Shown: positions 41,301 to 55,000 of the stretch, in pieces
Layout: every line of letters begins with the position of its first letter
Numbering within the stretch: position 1 is the first letter of the stretch
DNA from: Bettongia penicillata ogilbyi
Lineage: Eukaryota > Chordata > Mammalia > Diprotodontia > Potoroidae
Assembly: GCA_023548195.1 (NCBI GenBank)
Contig: JAJHZJ010000014.1
Coordinates: 16,282,718-16,346,717, forward strand
Direction: 5' to 3'
DNA: 64,000 nt
Notes under the pieces: generated by a model
The model's input: the letters and a program-made list of their open reading frames with translations, nothing else
The model's database searches: none
What the model was told of the DNA's origin: nothing
Program-made: the position numbers and the translations under genes

Positions 41301-44300
41301 CAAAGCCAAGCAAAGAGGTCTCCCTGGAGACCTCCTCCCAGCTTGACATGAATCAACAAGCATTTTCTTTTTTTTTCTTTTTTTTTCTTTTTTTAAATTT
41401 ATTTATTTAACTTTTTACATTCATTTTGACAAAATTTTGGGTTCCAAATTTTCTCCCCTTTTATCCCTTCCCCCCACCCCAGTACACCAAGCAATCTAAT
41501 TTTCCCTATCACCAATCTGCCCTCTCTTCTACCCTCCCTCCCTTCTCTTGTCCCCATCTTCTCTTTTGTCCTGTAGGGCCAGATGACTTTCTGTTCCCCA
41601 TTGACTGTATTTATTTCCCAGTAGCAACAACAATACTAACCAGTTGTTCCTAAAACTTTGAGTTCCAAATTCTCCCCATCCCTTCCTCCCCACCCATTCC
41701 CTTTGGGAAGGCAGGCAATTCAATATAGGCCATATCTGTAGTTTTGCAAATGACTTCGATAATAGTAGTGTTGTGTAAGACTAACTGTATTTCCCTCCAT
41801 CCTATCCTGCCCCCCATTGTTTCTCTTCTGTTTTTTGATCCTGTCCCTCCCCAAGTGTTGACTTCAAATTGCTCCCTCCTCCCTTTGCCCTCCCTTCCAT
41901 CATCTCCCCCCCCTTGCTTATCTCCTCCCCCACTTTCCTATACTGTAAGATAGGTTTTCATACCAAAATGAGTGTGCATTTTACTCCTTCCTTTAGTCAA
42001 ATGTGATGAGGGTAAACTAATTGGGTTTTTTTTTTTTTTCTCAGCTCTCCTCTTTTTCCCTCCACTAAGAAGTCTCCTACTTGCCTCTTAAATGACATAT
42101 AATTACCCCATTCCATTTCACCCTCTTTCCTCCCACTACATTTCTCTCTCACCATTTACCTTAATTTCTTTTCAGCTATGGTCCCATCCTATTCAATTCA
42201 CTCTGTGCTCTCTGTCTCTGTATGTGTGTGCATGTGTGTATGTGTGTGTGCGTGCATGCATGTACATGTGTGTCTGTGATCCCACCAACTACCCAGATAC
42301 TGAAAAGTTTTTAGAGTTACAAATATTGTCTTTCCATGTAGGAATGTAAACAGTTCACTTCTGGTAAGTCCCTTAAGACTTCTCTTTGCTGTTTACTTTT
42401 TCTTGCTTCTTCTCATTCTTGTGTTTGAAAGTCAAATTTTCTTTTCAGCTCTGGTCTTTTCATCAAGAATGATTGCAAGTCCTCTGTTTCATTGAAAGAC
42501 CATATTTTCCCCTGAAGTATTATACTCAGTTTTGCTGGGTAGGTGATTCTTGGTTTGAGTCCTAGTTCCTTTGCCTTCTGGAATATCCTATTCCACGCCC
42601 TTCGATCCCTTAATGTAGAAGCTGCTAGATCTTGAGTTATCCTGATTGTATTTCCACAGTACTGGAATTGTTTCTTTCTAGCTGCTTGCAAGATTTTCTC
42701 CTTGAGCTGGGAGTTCTGGAATTTGGCCACAATGTTCCTAGGAGTTTCTCTTTTTGGATCTCTTTCAGGTGGTGATCGATGGATTCTTTCAATACTTATT
42801 TTGCCCTCTGGTTCTAGAATGTCAGGGCAGTTTTCCTTGATAATTTCATGGAAGATGATATCTAGGCTCTTTTTTTGATCATGGCTTTCAGGTAGTCCCA
42901 TAATTTTTAAATTGTCTCTCCTGGATCTATTTTCCAGGTCAGTTGTTTTTTCCATGAGATATTTCACATTCTCTTCCATTTTTTCATTCTTTTGGTTTTG
43001 TTTGGTGATTTCTTGGTTTCTCGTAAAGTCATTAGACTCCATCTGTTCCATTCTAATTTTGAGAGAACTATTCTCTTCAGTGAGCTTTTGAACCTCTTTT
43101 TCCATTTGGCTAATTCTGCTTTTGAAAGCATTCTTCTCCTCATTGGCTTTTTGAACCTCTTTTGCCAATAGTGAGCCTATTTTTCAAGGTGTTATTTTCT
43201 TCAGCATTTTTTTGGGTCACCTTAACCAAGGTATTGACCCGTTTTTCATACTTTTCTTGCATCTGTCTCATTTCTCTTCCCAGTTTTTCCTCCACCTGTC
43301 TAACTTGCTTTTCAAAATCCTTTTTGAGCTCTTCCAAGGCCTGAGCCCACCCGACATCCCCCTGGGGTGTCTGGGGTGCTGAGGCCCCACCCTCCACATC
43401 TTTCCCTGATGGCAAGAATATTTCCTCGTCCTCATCAGATCCGAATGTCGGGATCATTTGCATTTGTTGAAAAAACTCTCTATAGTCTTATTTTCTTCCC
43501 TTTTCTAGGCATTTTCCCAGCCGGTTACTTGACTTCTGAGATTCCTGTCCACCCCCGCCTAGATCCGCCCAGCTAGTGCTTGGGCTCTGAGATTCAAATG
43601 GGCTTGGGCTCTGAGACTCAAATGGGCTTTTCGCGCCGCTAATCAATGTGACCTTTAGTTCTGGCACTGGGGTGGGTGCAGGGCCGCCTCCCAGGCTCAG
43701 CTCCCTCAGGGGCTTTATGCAGAGACTTTCAGGAACGGAGCGGGTGGAGAGGGCACCTCCCAGGCTCAGTTCCCTCAGGGGCTTTATGCAGAGGCCTTCA
43801 GTAAAAGAGCGGGGTGGGGCAGGGCCGTCTCGCAGGCTCAGCTCCCTCAGGTTGTTTATGCAGAGACCTTCCGTAATGAAGATCCTGCCTGCTGCTGACG
43901 GAGTCCGGGCGGCCGCCACCGCCGCTGCCTCTGCTGCCGCCCACGCCTCTGCCTCTGCTGCTTCCTGCCCCCGTCTCTGCCGCCGCCGCTTCCTCCCGAG
44001 GGGGCCCGAGCCATGGAGACACTCCGCTCCCCCTCTCGTCCAGGCCAGCCTTCTCTTTCACTAGGCTCTTTTTTTGATCATGACCTTCAGGTAGTCCCAT
44101 AATTTTTAAATTGTCTCTCCTGGATCTGTTTTCCAGGTCAGTTGTTTTTCCCATGAGATATTTCACATTCTCTTCCATTTTTTCATTCTTTTGGTTTTGT
44201 TTGGTGATTTCTTGGTTTCTCAGAAAGTCATTAGATTGCATCTGTTCCATTCTAATTTTGAGAGAACTGTTCTCTTCAGTGAGCTTTTGAGCTCTTCCAT

Positions 44301-45307
44301 GACCTGAGCCCACCAGACATCCCCCTGGGATGTCTGGTATACAGAGGCCCCGACCTCCACATCTTTCCCTGATGGTAAGAATATTTTCTCGTCATCAGAA
44401 TTGAAAGGCGGGGAACATCTGAACCCCATCAAAGTAGCTTTCTGTAGTCTTATTTTTCTTCCCTTTTCTGGGCATTTTCCCAGCCAGTTACCTGACTTCT
44501 GAGATTCCTCTGTACCCCCGCCTAGATCTGTCCAGCTAGTGCTTGGGGTCTGAGATTCTAATGGGCTTTCCGCAGCAGGCGTGGCTGCTATTCAATGTGA
44601 GCTTAAGTCCTGGTGCTCAGTTCCCTCAGGGGGTTTATGCAGAGACCTGAACTTCTGCCTGCTGTCCCGGGCTGCTGCTGCCTCTGCCGCTGCCTCCCAA
44701 GGGGGCCCAAGTGACGGAGACAACTCTCTCCCCTCACAGCCAGCACAGACGTCTCTCTCACTGACCCATAGCGTCTGTGGGCGGAGTGACCTTCCCGGCC
44801 GCCGGAGGTTCCGTCCCTGAAGCCTGCTCGGATCTGCTAATCTCGGCCACAGCTCAGGGGTGCACTCCGCTTTCTGGGGCGCAACGGACCCCTGGGGACA
44901 GCTCTCCAGGGCTCTCTGGAACGGAAATCTTTTCCACTGTGTTTCTGCGAGCCTTGCAGTGCTCCAGAATTTGTGGGGAGTTCTTCTTGCAGGAAATATA
45001 TGGGCTGTGGGTTTGGAGCTAGCATATGTGAGTCTTTCTATTCCACCATCTTGGCTCCACCCCTCCAACAAGCATTTTATAAAGCACCTACTTAGGTACT
45101 GGTGATAAAAGTACAGTGAATAAAACAGTCCTTACTGACACAGAGCGTACATTCCAAGGGGGAGACAAATACTCGTATAATATATACAGAATAAATTTAA
45201 AGAGAATATGTACAAATTAAGCAGTTAGTGACAACTCTCTGAGGTCTAATTATTCGTGTAGTTCATAATTCTCCTAAATTTACTGTCTCTACCAACATCT
45301 CTTTGTC

Positions 45308-45351
<44 letters not shown>

Positions 45352-45375
45352 ATGTGTGTGTGTATATATATATAT

Positions 45376-45408
<33 letters not shown>

Positions 45409-45958
45409 GCATCAGACATATATATAGCATCAGAAATTTAAGTTAACGATATTATTCATAAAGCTAGAAGAGACCTCAGAGGCCATTTAGTCCAAGCCAA
45501 TCTCATTTTATAGATGAGAAATTTGAAAAAAGTTAAATGACTTGCATATAGTCAGAGGCAATAAGACTCAGAGACAGGATTTTTATCCCCAAATATTCAA
45601 CCACAGAGTGAGAGCTCATTTCCTTTTTACTGTACCTTGCATTTCTTATCTACCAGTTTGCTAGCCTTGTCACAGTATTAGTTAATTTTGCTCAGTAGTT
45701 TTGTTTTTTATTAAGAGGGAGAGTTCAATTCTAGGGTGGAGGTAGTAAAAGTGACAATGACTTTAAAACAAAAGACATAAAATGCATTTCAAAATATAGA
45801 GTGAGTTAGCTTCTTCTGAATTGACTCTCTTATTTCAGACAAAGGAGTGTGCCTCATAACCCAGTTTTACTAAAAATGGTACTGAGTCCAAAATATTTGG
45901 GAATCAGAAACAAGATAGGAAATAAATTTAGATCTGAGCCTCTAACCAGGCCAACATG

Positions 45959-46015
<57 letters not shown>

Positions 46016-49000
46016 AATAGAATAGTTTCAGGAAAAACCTCTTGGGCAGAAAATCTTGAATAAGAACTCTAATGTTATCTTGTAGCAGTTTAAATTTCAG
46101 TATTAAAAAGTAGGGCTTCAAGGAATAAGATAAGTGGATTTCTAACATATTTAAATATAAAGTGAAACATTCATTGAAATTGCATCTTGTAATTTACTAA
46201 AGTTAGAGTCTTGATCTTTGACTCCTGGCCTTCTTTTGATTGGGATTTGACTTCTTAGTAGGAATGTATTATTCATACCTTAAATTTCATTTTCCAAAAT
46301 TCTTTATTAAATCAAATATTGTTAAAGTCTACAAAAAAGCATTATTGTTAGAGACACACTTGACACTAAAAAGGTATCAAGGAAAAATTATTACTGCAGA
46401 GTTCAGAGGAATTGAACACTTTGACCAAAGCGAACCCCCACCCTCTTTTCAGGAGGAGGGAACTCTGAATACAGAAACAAGATGAGCTATACACTGTTAG
46501 TTCAAGACAGATCCTCCCACCAGGAGATGGATTGGTCCATTCTCCATTAGGTCACCATCTTTTCTACATGCCCATTACATAATCACTGTTGGTGTGATCT
46601 CCCTCCCAAACATGCTTTAACATAGGACCCATGATAAGAAAATGGAAGGACAATTTTATGGAGGGTGTATCTGCTTATATGCATGAGGTTCATTAAGCAG
46701 GGGCAGTGAAGAAGAGCTTTCTCCAGGTAACTCTTGGTCATTTTCCTTGGCTAGTTCCAGCTAGCAGTAGATTTGGTTCCTTCATCAAAAACTTGGTAAT
46801 TTTCTGAAGGCCATTGTCTGTCTTTTAATTGGTTGAGTTCACCTGCAGTCTGCTGGCCTTCTTTTTGTCTAAATTATTCTCAATGACTTCATCAACTAAC
46901 AATAGCTTACTGTGGAAACTTAACTTTTGCTGTTTCTAACATTTTGTGTAACCACTTCAGTTCAGAAAAAAAATATGTATTTTAAAATGCATAGTCTGTT
47001 ATGTGAAATTAGCACATTTAACTCTTCTTACAAACAATGTGATACATTTATTTTCATTCTTGTAAGGATTTTTTGTTGGTTACACTTTTATCCCCAGCAT
47101 CTCCAAGCACAGTGCTTGGCACATAGTAATTGTTTAATAAATACTTGATCAATTAATTTTTTTCATACAACTGAACATATCATCCAGGGTTGTTTAAGAT
47201 GACATAAAATGTAAAATCTAAATGTTAGAGTTTCTCACTGGTAGAAACTGTTAGTACCAACTTACACAGGTATACCAGCCTTTATAAAAAGTGGTTTCTC
47301 ACAAATGCATCTTCTAGTTTCTTTGAAAAATTCTTCTCAGATCAAATAATAGTAATTTCAGTTCAATTTCATTCAACAAGAATTTATTAAGGGCCTTCTA
47401 CATGCCAGACACCATGCAGGACACTAGTGGTACAAACAGGAAATCAAAAGAGTCTCTGTTCTCAAAGTGCTTGCATTCTACCTAGAGAAACAACATTAAC
47501 ATAGATAAATACAAAGTAAATTTTTTTTAATGGGACTGGGAGGAGGAGGAGGAGGAGTAAGAGAGCATCAGTTACTGAGAGGATCAGGAAAGATGATGTG
47601 TAAAAGATGGAAACTACATTTTGCTTTTAAATAAGTAAGGGATTCCAGGAGGCAGATGGAAAAGGAAAAGAAAACTTTCCAGACCCATGGAAAGGCACAA
47701 AAGCAGGGGAATGGAATGTGCTTTACAAGGGATTAGCAAAGTGGTCAGTTTGGCTGGAGTAGAGTGTGTGAGTCTAGTCACCTACTATGTGACTGTCACT
47801 GTGCTAAGCTCACTGTGAGGCAAAGAAAGACAAAAACAGACCCTGCTGTCAGGGAAGAGCTTATAAACAACAAAACAGACATGAGATGGACAGAATAAAT
47901 TGGAATTAATCTCAGAAGGAAAGCATTAGAAATAAATTATATTAGGAAAAAAATCACATAGAAAATAGAATATTAGCTGGGATTTAAAGGAAGTCAGGGA
48001 GAGTCCAGAAAGGATTCCAGGAATGTAGTATAGCCAATCATAATATAGCATGGGAGTAGGGAAAAGATAATGTGATAATGCAAATTTTGGACATCTGAGG
48101 GACAACAAGGAGAGGTCACTGTCACTGGACTGAAGAGTTCATGGAGGAGAGTAAGGTATAAGAAGACTGGAAATGCAGAAGAGGGCCAGGTTGTACAGAA
48201 TTTTGAATGCCATACCTTATTTGATCATAGGTAATAAGGAGCCACTTGAGTTTAGGAACAGGAGGAGACCTTCAGTTTGGGAAGATTAATTTGACAGCTG
48301 AGTGGAAAACAGACTGGAGTGGGGAGAAAACTGAGACAAGTAGATCAACTAGCAGACTGTTAACAGTAGGCCAGGTGTGAAGTGATAAGGATGTAGGTCA
48401 GAGTGCTTGAAGTGTTAAAGGAAAGTAATTGTATGTGAGACATGTTGCAAAGATAAAATCAACTGGATTTAAAACAGATTGTATGTGGGAGGGAGAGGAA
48501 GGAGGAGGTCAGGATGGCACTTGGTTGTGAGCCTGGGTGATTGATAGGGTAGTGGTACCCTTGACAACAATAGGAAATTTAGAAATAGGAAAGTATGAGG
48601 GAAAGTAATGTGAAGTATTTCTGGAAGGAAATTGGAGCTAGGTTTTAAAAGGCTTTAAATACCAAAACAAGGCATTAGCATTTTGTCCTAGAGACTGTAG
48701 GGAACCACTGAAGCTTCCTGAGGGAGGCATGTGACATGATTGGACGTGTGCCTTCAGAGTATCACCTGTATAACTGTCTGGAGAATGGTTTGTGGAAGAG
48801 AGAGAATGGTAATGGGAAGACCAATCTGGAGGTTATTGCAGTTATTTAGGCAAGTGGTAGTGAGGTCCTTTGATAGAGTGCTAGGTATGGACATATGTTA
48901 TGGAGGTAAAATTGATGAAATTTGTCAACTCATTGGATAAAGAGGGATGAGAAAAAATAAAGAAGACTTCAAGTTGGGAATCAAGGTAACTAGAAGGACT

Positions 49001-52000
49001 GGTGGTGGTACCATTGATAATAATAGGGAATTTAGAAAGAAGAAAGAATCTTGTGGGGATGATAATTGTGAATGATGATAATGTTGAATTTGAGATGTCT
49101 ATGGAGTATTCAAGTCAAGGTTTCCAGTAATTTATTGGTGATACTTGGAAATGGAATTCAGGAGGGAGGTGAGAGATGGATGTACAAATTTGTAAGATAA
49201 TCTACATAGAAATGGTTATTGAACTTCCTCAGTCCTGTAACCTTAACTTTTAGGCTACTCTAATCCCTTGGGTCAATTAAAAAATTGCAGTTCTGGGAGT
49301 TGGAATTAAGATGTCAATGTGATAGGATATAGAGCTGCAGTTCTAAAAATATACCACATGGAACAATGATAAATAAAACCAAAGAGAAGTAGCTATATTA
49401 GAAACTCTTGCATCCAGTTTAGGACTTCACAAGAAAATTGCCAGAAGTCTCTTGAGTGGAGGTGGGCCAGAGAAGTGAAACCACAGTGACCAGGTAAGTT
49501 ATACTGGAGCCACATCGAAAGACAAGGCTAGTATAATTATAAAGCAGGCATCCAGAACTGGAGTCACACAGTAGGAAGAAGAGCCATGACATTGCCCAAG
49601 AAGTGTATCATATAAGTACATCAAAACCACCTGGTACTGATTTAGAAATGGAGGGATAAACCAGCAGAATAGCTTAGGTACTCAACACACAGTAGTCAAT
49701 GAATATAGCAATCTACTGTTTGATATCACACAAGTAGCCTTTGCTAGAGTCACAGCAGAAACTAGAGATTTATAAATGCCCAGGATGGTGCCTAAATTTA
49801 GACCCAGTATCTAGAACCTCACTAACAGTGACATCCAAACAATATAAAGAAAGAACCAAGCGAGACCTGACCACCCTTCCAAGAGTGAAGGAAGGGACAG
49901 AGTGTAACTCAGCTGTAAAATCCCAGTATAGAAAATGAGGGTACAGATCTGAGTAAACAAAAGAAAATGCCAAACACAATAAAGAAGTATTGTGGACTTA
50001 TTGAAGGCCAAGAAAAAAATATAAGAGAATAATACCACAAGGTCAGGTGGAATTCAGAAGGGTTGTGGGGTAGGGAATGGCTTAACTATTAGGACTGCAA
50101 GAGTTATCTGGAAGAAATAAAGTAAGAAATAGGAAAAAGTTGGGAGGAGAAAAATAGAACAGAAGTTTAGAAAAATCATCCTAGTAGTAGACTTGCTAAA
50201 AAAAAAAAATAGAATGGAAGAAACAATCTAGCAATTCCAGTTAGACAACAAGAAATGATAAGACAAAGTGAAGAGCCTAACTCAGGTGACTAGGACAAAT
50301 CAGTTCTTAAATTTGCCATTTCCTTGCTCATTGCTTGAATAGTTATATAATTATACTATATATGCTATATATTAGTATATAAGATTATGTTGTTAGAGCC
50401 TCACATTCTGTTTAAATAATTCTTTCCCTCCCATGATATGAAGATAAAATATATCCTCAAAGGAAGGATGGTAAAGATTTAAAAGCTCTAATTCTTAATT
50501 GTGTAGTAAATCTTACTTTGAGAAAGACAGTAAGATTAGATCATTTCTACTTGAGGATTAGAATACATGTGCTTGGCTTTCATTTGTTTTCCAGTGGGTG
50601 AAGAATATTCTTAAGGGCCTGATAGCTGCAGTTGTAGCCTTAACACGGGTAGGGAACCTGAGACCTGAGGCCACATGTGGCTCTGTAGGTCCTCAAGTAC
50701 AGTCCTTTGAACCCAAACTTCACAGAACAAATTCCCTTAATAAAATAATTTGTTCTGTAAAACTTGGATTCAAAAGGCTGCACCCATTCCTGCCTTAGAA
50801 CTCTTGTTTTTATGCTAGTGAAAACAGTGACAAAAGGCCATATATATATAGATGATGATCCTAAATGGCATATTTTAAATTCTTATCGTGGAGGTAAGAG
50901 GGAACTAATGAAATTCCTCCACATCCACTCATATATCCACAAGTAAGTTTCATATGAGTGCCTAAATACATTTACATTTTAATAATTTTCTATAAATCTT
51001 CAAGTTGGATTGAGTCTTTTATATAGAGAACAGAGGATTCATTTTAGAGATCAGGTCTTCAGGGATCCTTTAAAAGATCTTTAGTACCAGATTTCAAGAT
51101 ATAATACAAAGCAGTAATCATCAAAACAATCTGGTATTGGCTGCAAAAAAGAAGTGGTGGATCAGTGGAATACACAGTACACAGTAGGAAATGACCATAG
51201 TAATCTAGTGCTTGATAAAACCTAAGATCCAAACTTTGGAAGCAAAACTCACCACTTGTCAAAATTGCTGGCAAAACTGGTAAGCAGTTTACCAGAAACT
51301 AGACAGAGACCAACAGCTCACACTGTATATCAAGATAAGATAAAAATAGGCATGTCATTTTGGATAAAAGATGATAAAAGTAAATTAGGGGAGCATGAAA
51401 AAATATACCTGTCAAATTTAAATTTATGACCAAACAAGATAGAGAGGATCATGGGAAATAAAATAATTTCTGTTCAATGAAATTAAAAAGGGTTTGTACA
51501 GATAAAATCAATACAGGCAAAATTGGGGGAGATTTGGAAACTGGAAAGAGAGAAAAAATTTATAGCAAGGTCCTTTGGGAACTGAGTCAGATTTTTTAAA
51601 ATGTGAGCCACTCCCCAGTTGATAAATGGTGAAGACTATGAACAGGTAGCTTTCAGAAGAAAAAAATCAAAGATAGCAATAATCTTTGCTTATGTATTAC
51701 CTATATATCAAATTGCTTGTTTTCTCAAAGGGGATGAGGGAGGGGGAACGAATTTAGAACTCAAAAAAATTTTTTAAAGAATGTAATTGGAGGAAAAATA
51801 AAATGTTAAAAAAATAGTCATATAAAATGCTCTAAATCATTATTTATTAGAGAAATGCAAATTAAAACAGCTTTGAAATACTACTTCATACCTATCAAAT
51901 TGACTAACATGGCAAAAAAGGAAAATGACATGTTGGAAAAATAGGGACACACTAATGCATTGTTGGTGAAGTCATAGCCCAAAGGGCTATAAAACTGCAA

Positions 52001-55000
52001 TACTCTTTGACCCAACAATACCACTAGTAGGACCATATCCCAAAGAGATCAAAGTAAAAGGTCCTATATATGCAAAATTATTTATAGCAGTTCTTTTGTG
52101 GTGGCAAAGAATTGGAAATTGAGGGAATGCCCATTAATTGGGTTGAACAAATTATGGTATATGATATGATGGAATACTATTGTGCTATAAGAAATAATGG
52201 ACAGGATTGGTTTCAGAAAAGCCTGAGGAGATTTATATGAATTGACTGCAAAAGTGAGCAGAACCAGGAGAACCTTTTATACACTAGGATAGATGGCCAA
52301 GATAATAGAGGATGTAAGGGCCTGGCATGCTGTGGTCCATTGCATGAAGTGTTGGATATACAACTGAATCAACATCAAAAAAAGAGGACCAAGTATGAAT
52401 GACTTAGCTACTGTAATCAATACAGTGGTCCACAACAGTTCCAAAGGAGTTATGATGAAAAAATGCTATCCACCTCCAGAGAGAGAACTGTTTATAAATG
52501 CTGAAGATTGAAGCATACTTTTTGGTATATCTTATATAGAAACTGTTTTGCATGATTTCACACATATAATTGATATTTTTGGGGTGGGGATCTAGAGAAT
52601 TTTGAACTCAAAATTGTAAAAAAAAAAAAAATGAGTGTTAAGAGAAAAAAATTCTTTTAACCTGTAGACAGTATGATCCATAATATGGGACATAGGCAAG
52701 GTAGAAAGTAAAAATGACATGTAAATATTCCATCTCAAAACTTTCAGATGAGTTGAATGTACAACTGATTTGATATTCTTCCTGTAGCTATGAATTTTAC
52801 AAGTTTAACTCCATGAGGTTTGCACTGGCTTTCACCAAGAACAAGTTACTGAAAGGCCATTGTTTTGTCAGGCCCTCCTGAATTGTGTTGTTTTTTCAAC
52901 TAGCAGGTTTGAGCAGCATTACCTAGGGGACTTCTCCAAAGGGACAATGCATGACAACTGGAAGTTACACTTCTGAAAATCTGCCCTAGAAACAAGATGG
53001 AAAGGCACATCTCAGTGTAATCATATGACATTGGACAATTTATGAATAGTGGTCTATGGCAGATCCTTTTAACATAGAATTTTCAAGGGAAAATGTTTCT
53101 CAGCTAACCACAAGAAACCTAATGCCTAAATGGACATTAATGTTCATCCCATTTCATTTTTTTGTCTTACTGATTACAGAGTTATGCTTATTGTCCATTT
53201 TCTCTTTCCTTACCTTTTGGAAGGTTTAGACCAAGGTTGTTTAAGCTATATTTTATTCCTCCCAGATTTATTGTAATAACATTTGTTTGCCACTTGATCA
53301 ATGTTTAAAAGAATGTTCTGGATTTTGTGTGGTTTGTTCATCATATTTTTGTTTTGTAACCACCATAAACCTCTTTGAACTAAGGTTTCTATTTTGCTGA
53401 CTTGCTAGATTGTGAATTTATATATTGAGTAGGCCAATTTTGTTTATATTTCTGAGAAAGTATTAAAGAGTGGAATCCTGGAGGAAGTAAATTGTGAGTG
53501 TTGAGTAAACATCTCCAAAAAGTAACCTTTGAAATGAAAGAAATAGCTAAAAAAAAAAAATTGTAAAAATAAAAAGCCTTTATTAGCCTGGTAAGAACAG
53601 AATAAGCCCTACTGATTTGTATCTTGAAGGAGTCCTCCACTATCCTAGGGATTTCTAGTTCCTGGAAGATATTTTGATGAGATTAACTGAAGAGAAAATA
53701 TCCCCCAGGGATTAGACCTGATCTTTGGCAATTCCTGAGAATCTAGAGTTAACTCAGTCCGATAGTGCATTTTTGCCCACTACAGTTACTGGTTATCTCG
53801 TAATTGCCAAATACTCAAAGGCCTTTTCTTTCATTCTCCTCAACCTTTGCATTTGAAAAAAAATTCCTTTAATGAATTCCTCTAACATATTTAATTTTAA
53901 AATTTAAGAACTGTAGTTTATAGTATTAAAAAAAAAACAAAAACAACTTGATTTAGGAGTAACCTTCAAAAAAGGATTTCCTTTTTAAAGTGTAGCATAC
54001 TTCCATTGAGTCTGTGCTGCTGACCACATTCAGATATCAGGTGATGGATTGTAGGTATAAATCCAACCCGGCTTTTTACAGAGAGGAGCCTGTGGCTTCA
54101 GATTACACATTAAATAAGTATAACTGAGATATGATGTTGACCTGAAAGAGAATGTGATCTAATTCGTGGCTTCCACTACTATGCCAACATCTCCATAATA
54201 CAGCAGCCTTTTTAGTCTTAACCTTTCTCCTTTCTTTCCTCTCATGACTTCCCTTCTGGGAAGGTCCAAACATGTTATCCTCTCCCCTCATCCATACACC
54301 CCCATTATAAATTAGAAGTTTTTTGAAAGTTAATGTTGTTTTTCTTATTACCCTTGGATCTCTACCACCTAGCATACCCAATACTGATTGAGTAGGATCT
54401 CAAATTAATATTTTTTCCCTAATGCCTTCTAATTTATTTTTAAAATTCTGTTTACTCTTAATTCTAAAAAACATTAAAATTACATCATCAGTTGGAGTAA
54501 GTTAGTTTCTGGTTTTCTCTTGCCTTTTTCTTTTCTTACCTGTTACTGAGAGAAGGAATAGTGGAATGAGAGAAGCCCTAAACTGAGTCAGGAGACCTGA
54601 TTTCCTTTTCTAATACTGGCCCTGACACTAACTGATTTCGTTATCTTGAGCAAACCACAAAACCTTTTTAGGTTTCAGTCTGTGAAATGATAGTGGGATC
54701 ACTGATTGAGAGCTCACACTATCTTTTCTCATAGGTCATCTAGTTCAGTCCCTTAATTGTATAGAGGAGGAAACTGGGGTCCAGGAAGGCTGGGGGCATG
54801 GCCCCGTTCAACTCTAATTTCTTCTGATTTGTGTGTGTTCCAAAAATGAGTGAAAAAGCCAACTCACATAAATTACTTTTTTTTTCTGTAATATGTTACA
54901 GGTACAAATGAGTTGTGATGGCAACTTTGAAAATGTAGAGCTGGGTGTCATAGGGAAAAAAAAGAAAATTCCAAGACGGGTCATTCACTTTGTCAGTGGC

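Larger units (their letters stand above)
41367..45065 (-). mobile_element. HAL1-like (half-L1) retrotransposon with duplicated 5' module
   Basis: Read on the minus strand: 5' start ggagccaagatggtgg near 45060, GC-rich 5'UTR, start of ORF1 (44432-44065, internally deleted), a second GC-rich 5'UTR (44064-43490) with a 3-copy minisatellite, frameshifted ORF1 (43463-42413), a purine-rich 3'UTR and an A-rich tail (41367-41400). ORF2, with endonuclease and reverse transcriptase, is absent, as in the HAL1 elements described from mammals. The 13-bp duplication and the upstream flank ttat/aaaatgc fit L1-type endonuclease integration. Inserted next to an L2 tail (45079 onward). Confidence 0.85.

Noticed and set aside
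43648..44064. 138-codon plus-strand frame in the half-L1 region
   Set aside because: It is the antisense of the minisatellite-bearing L1 5'UTR; repetitive and GC-biased.
44592..45071. 159-codon minus-strand frame at the start of the half-L1
   Set aside because: It lies wholly in the outer 5'UTR and begins at the element border, not in a known L1 ORF; open by GC content.
52700..53500. Possible solitary LTR
   Set aside because: Some LTR-like phrases, but no TG...CA termini, poly(A) signal arrangement or flanking duplication that I could verify.
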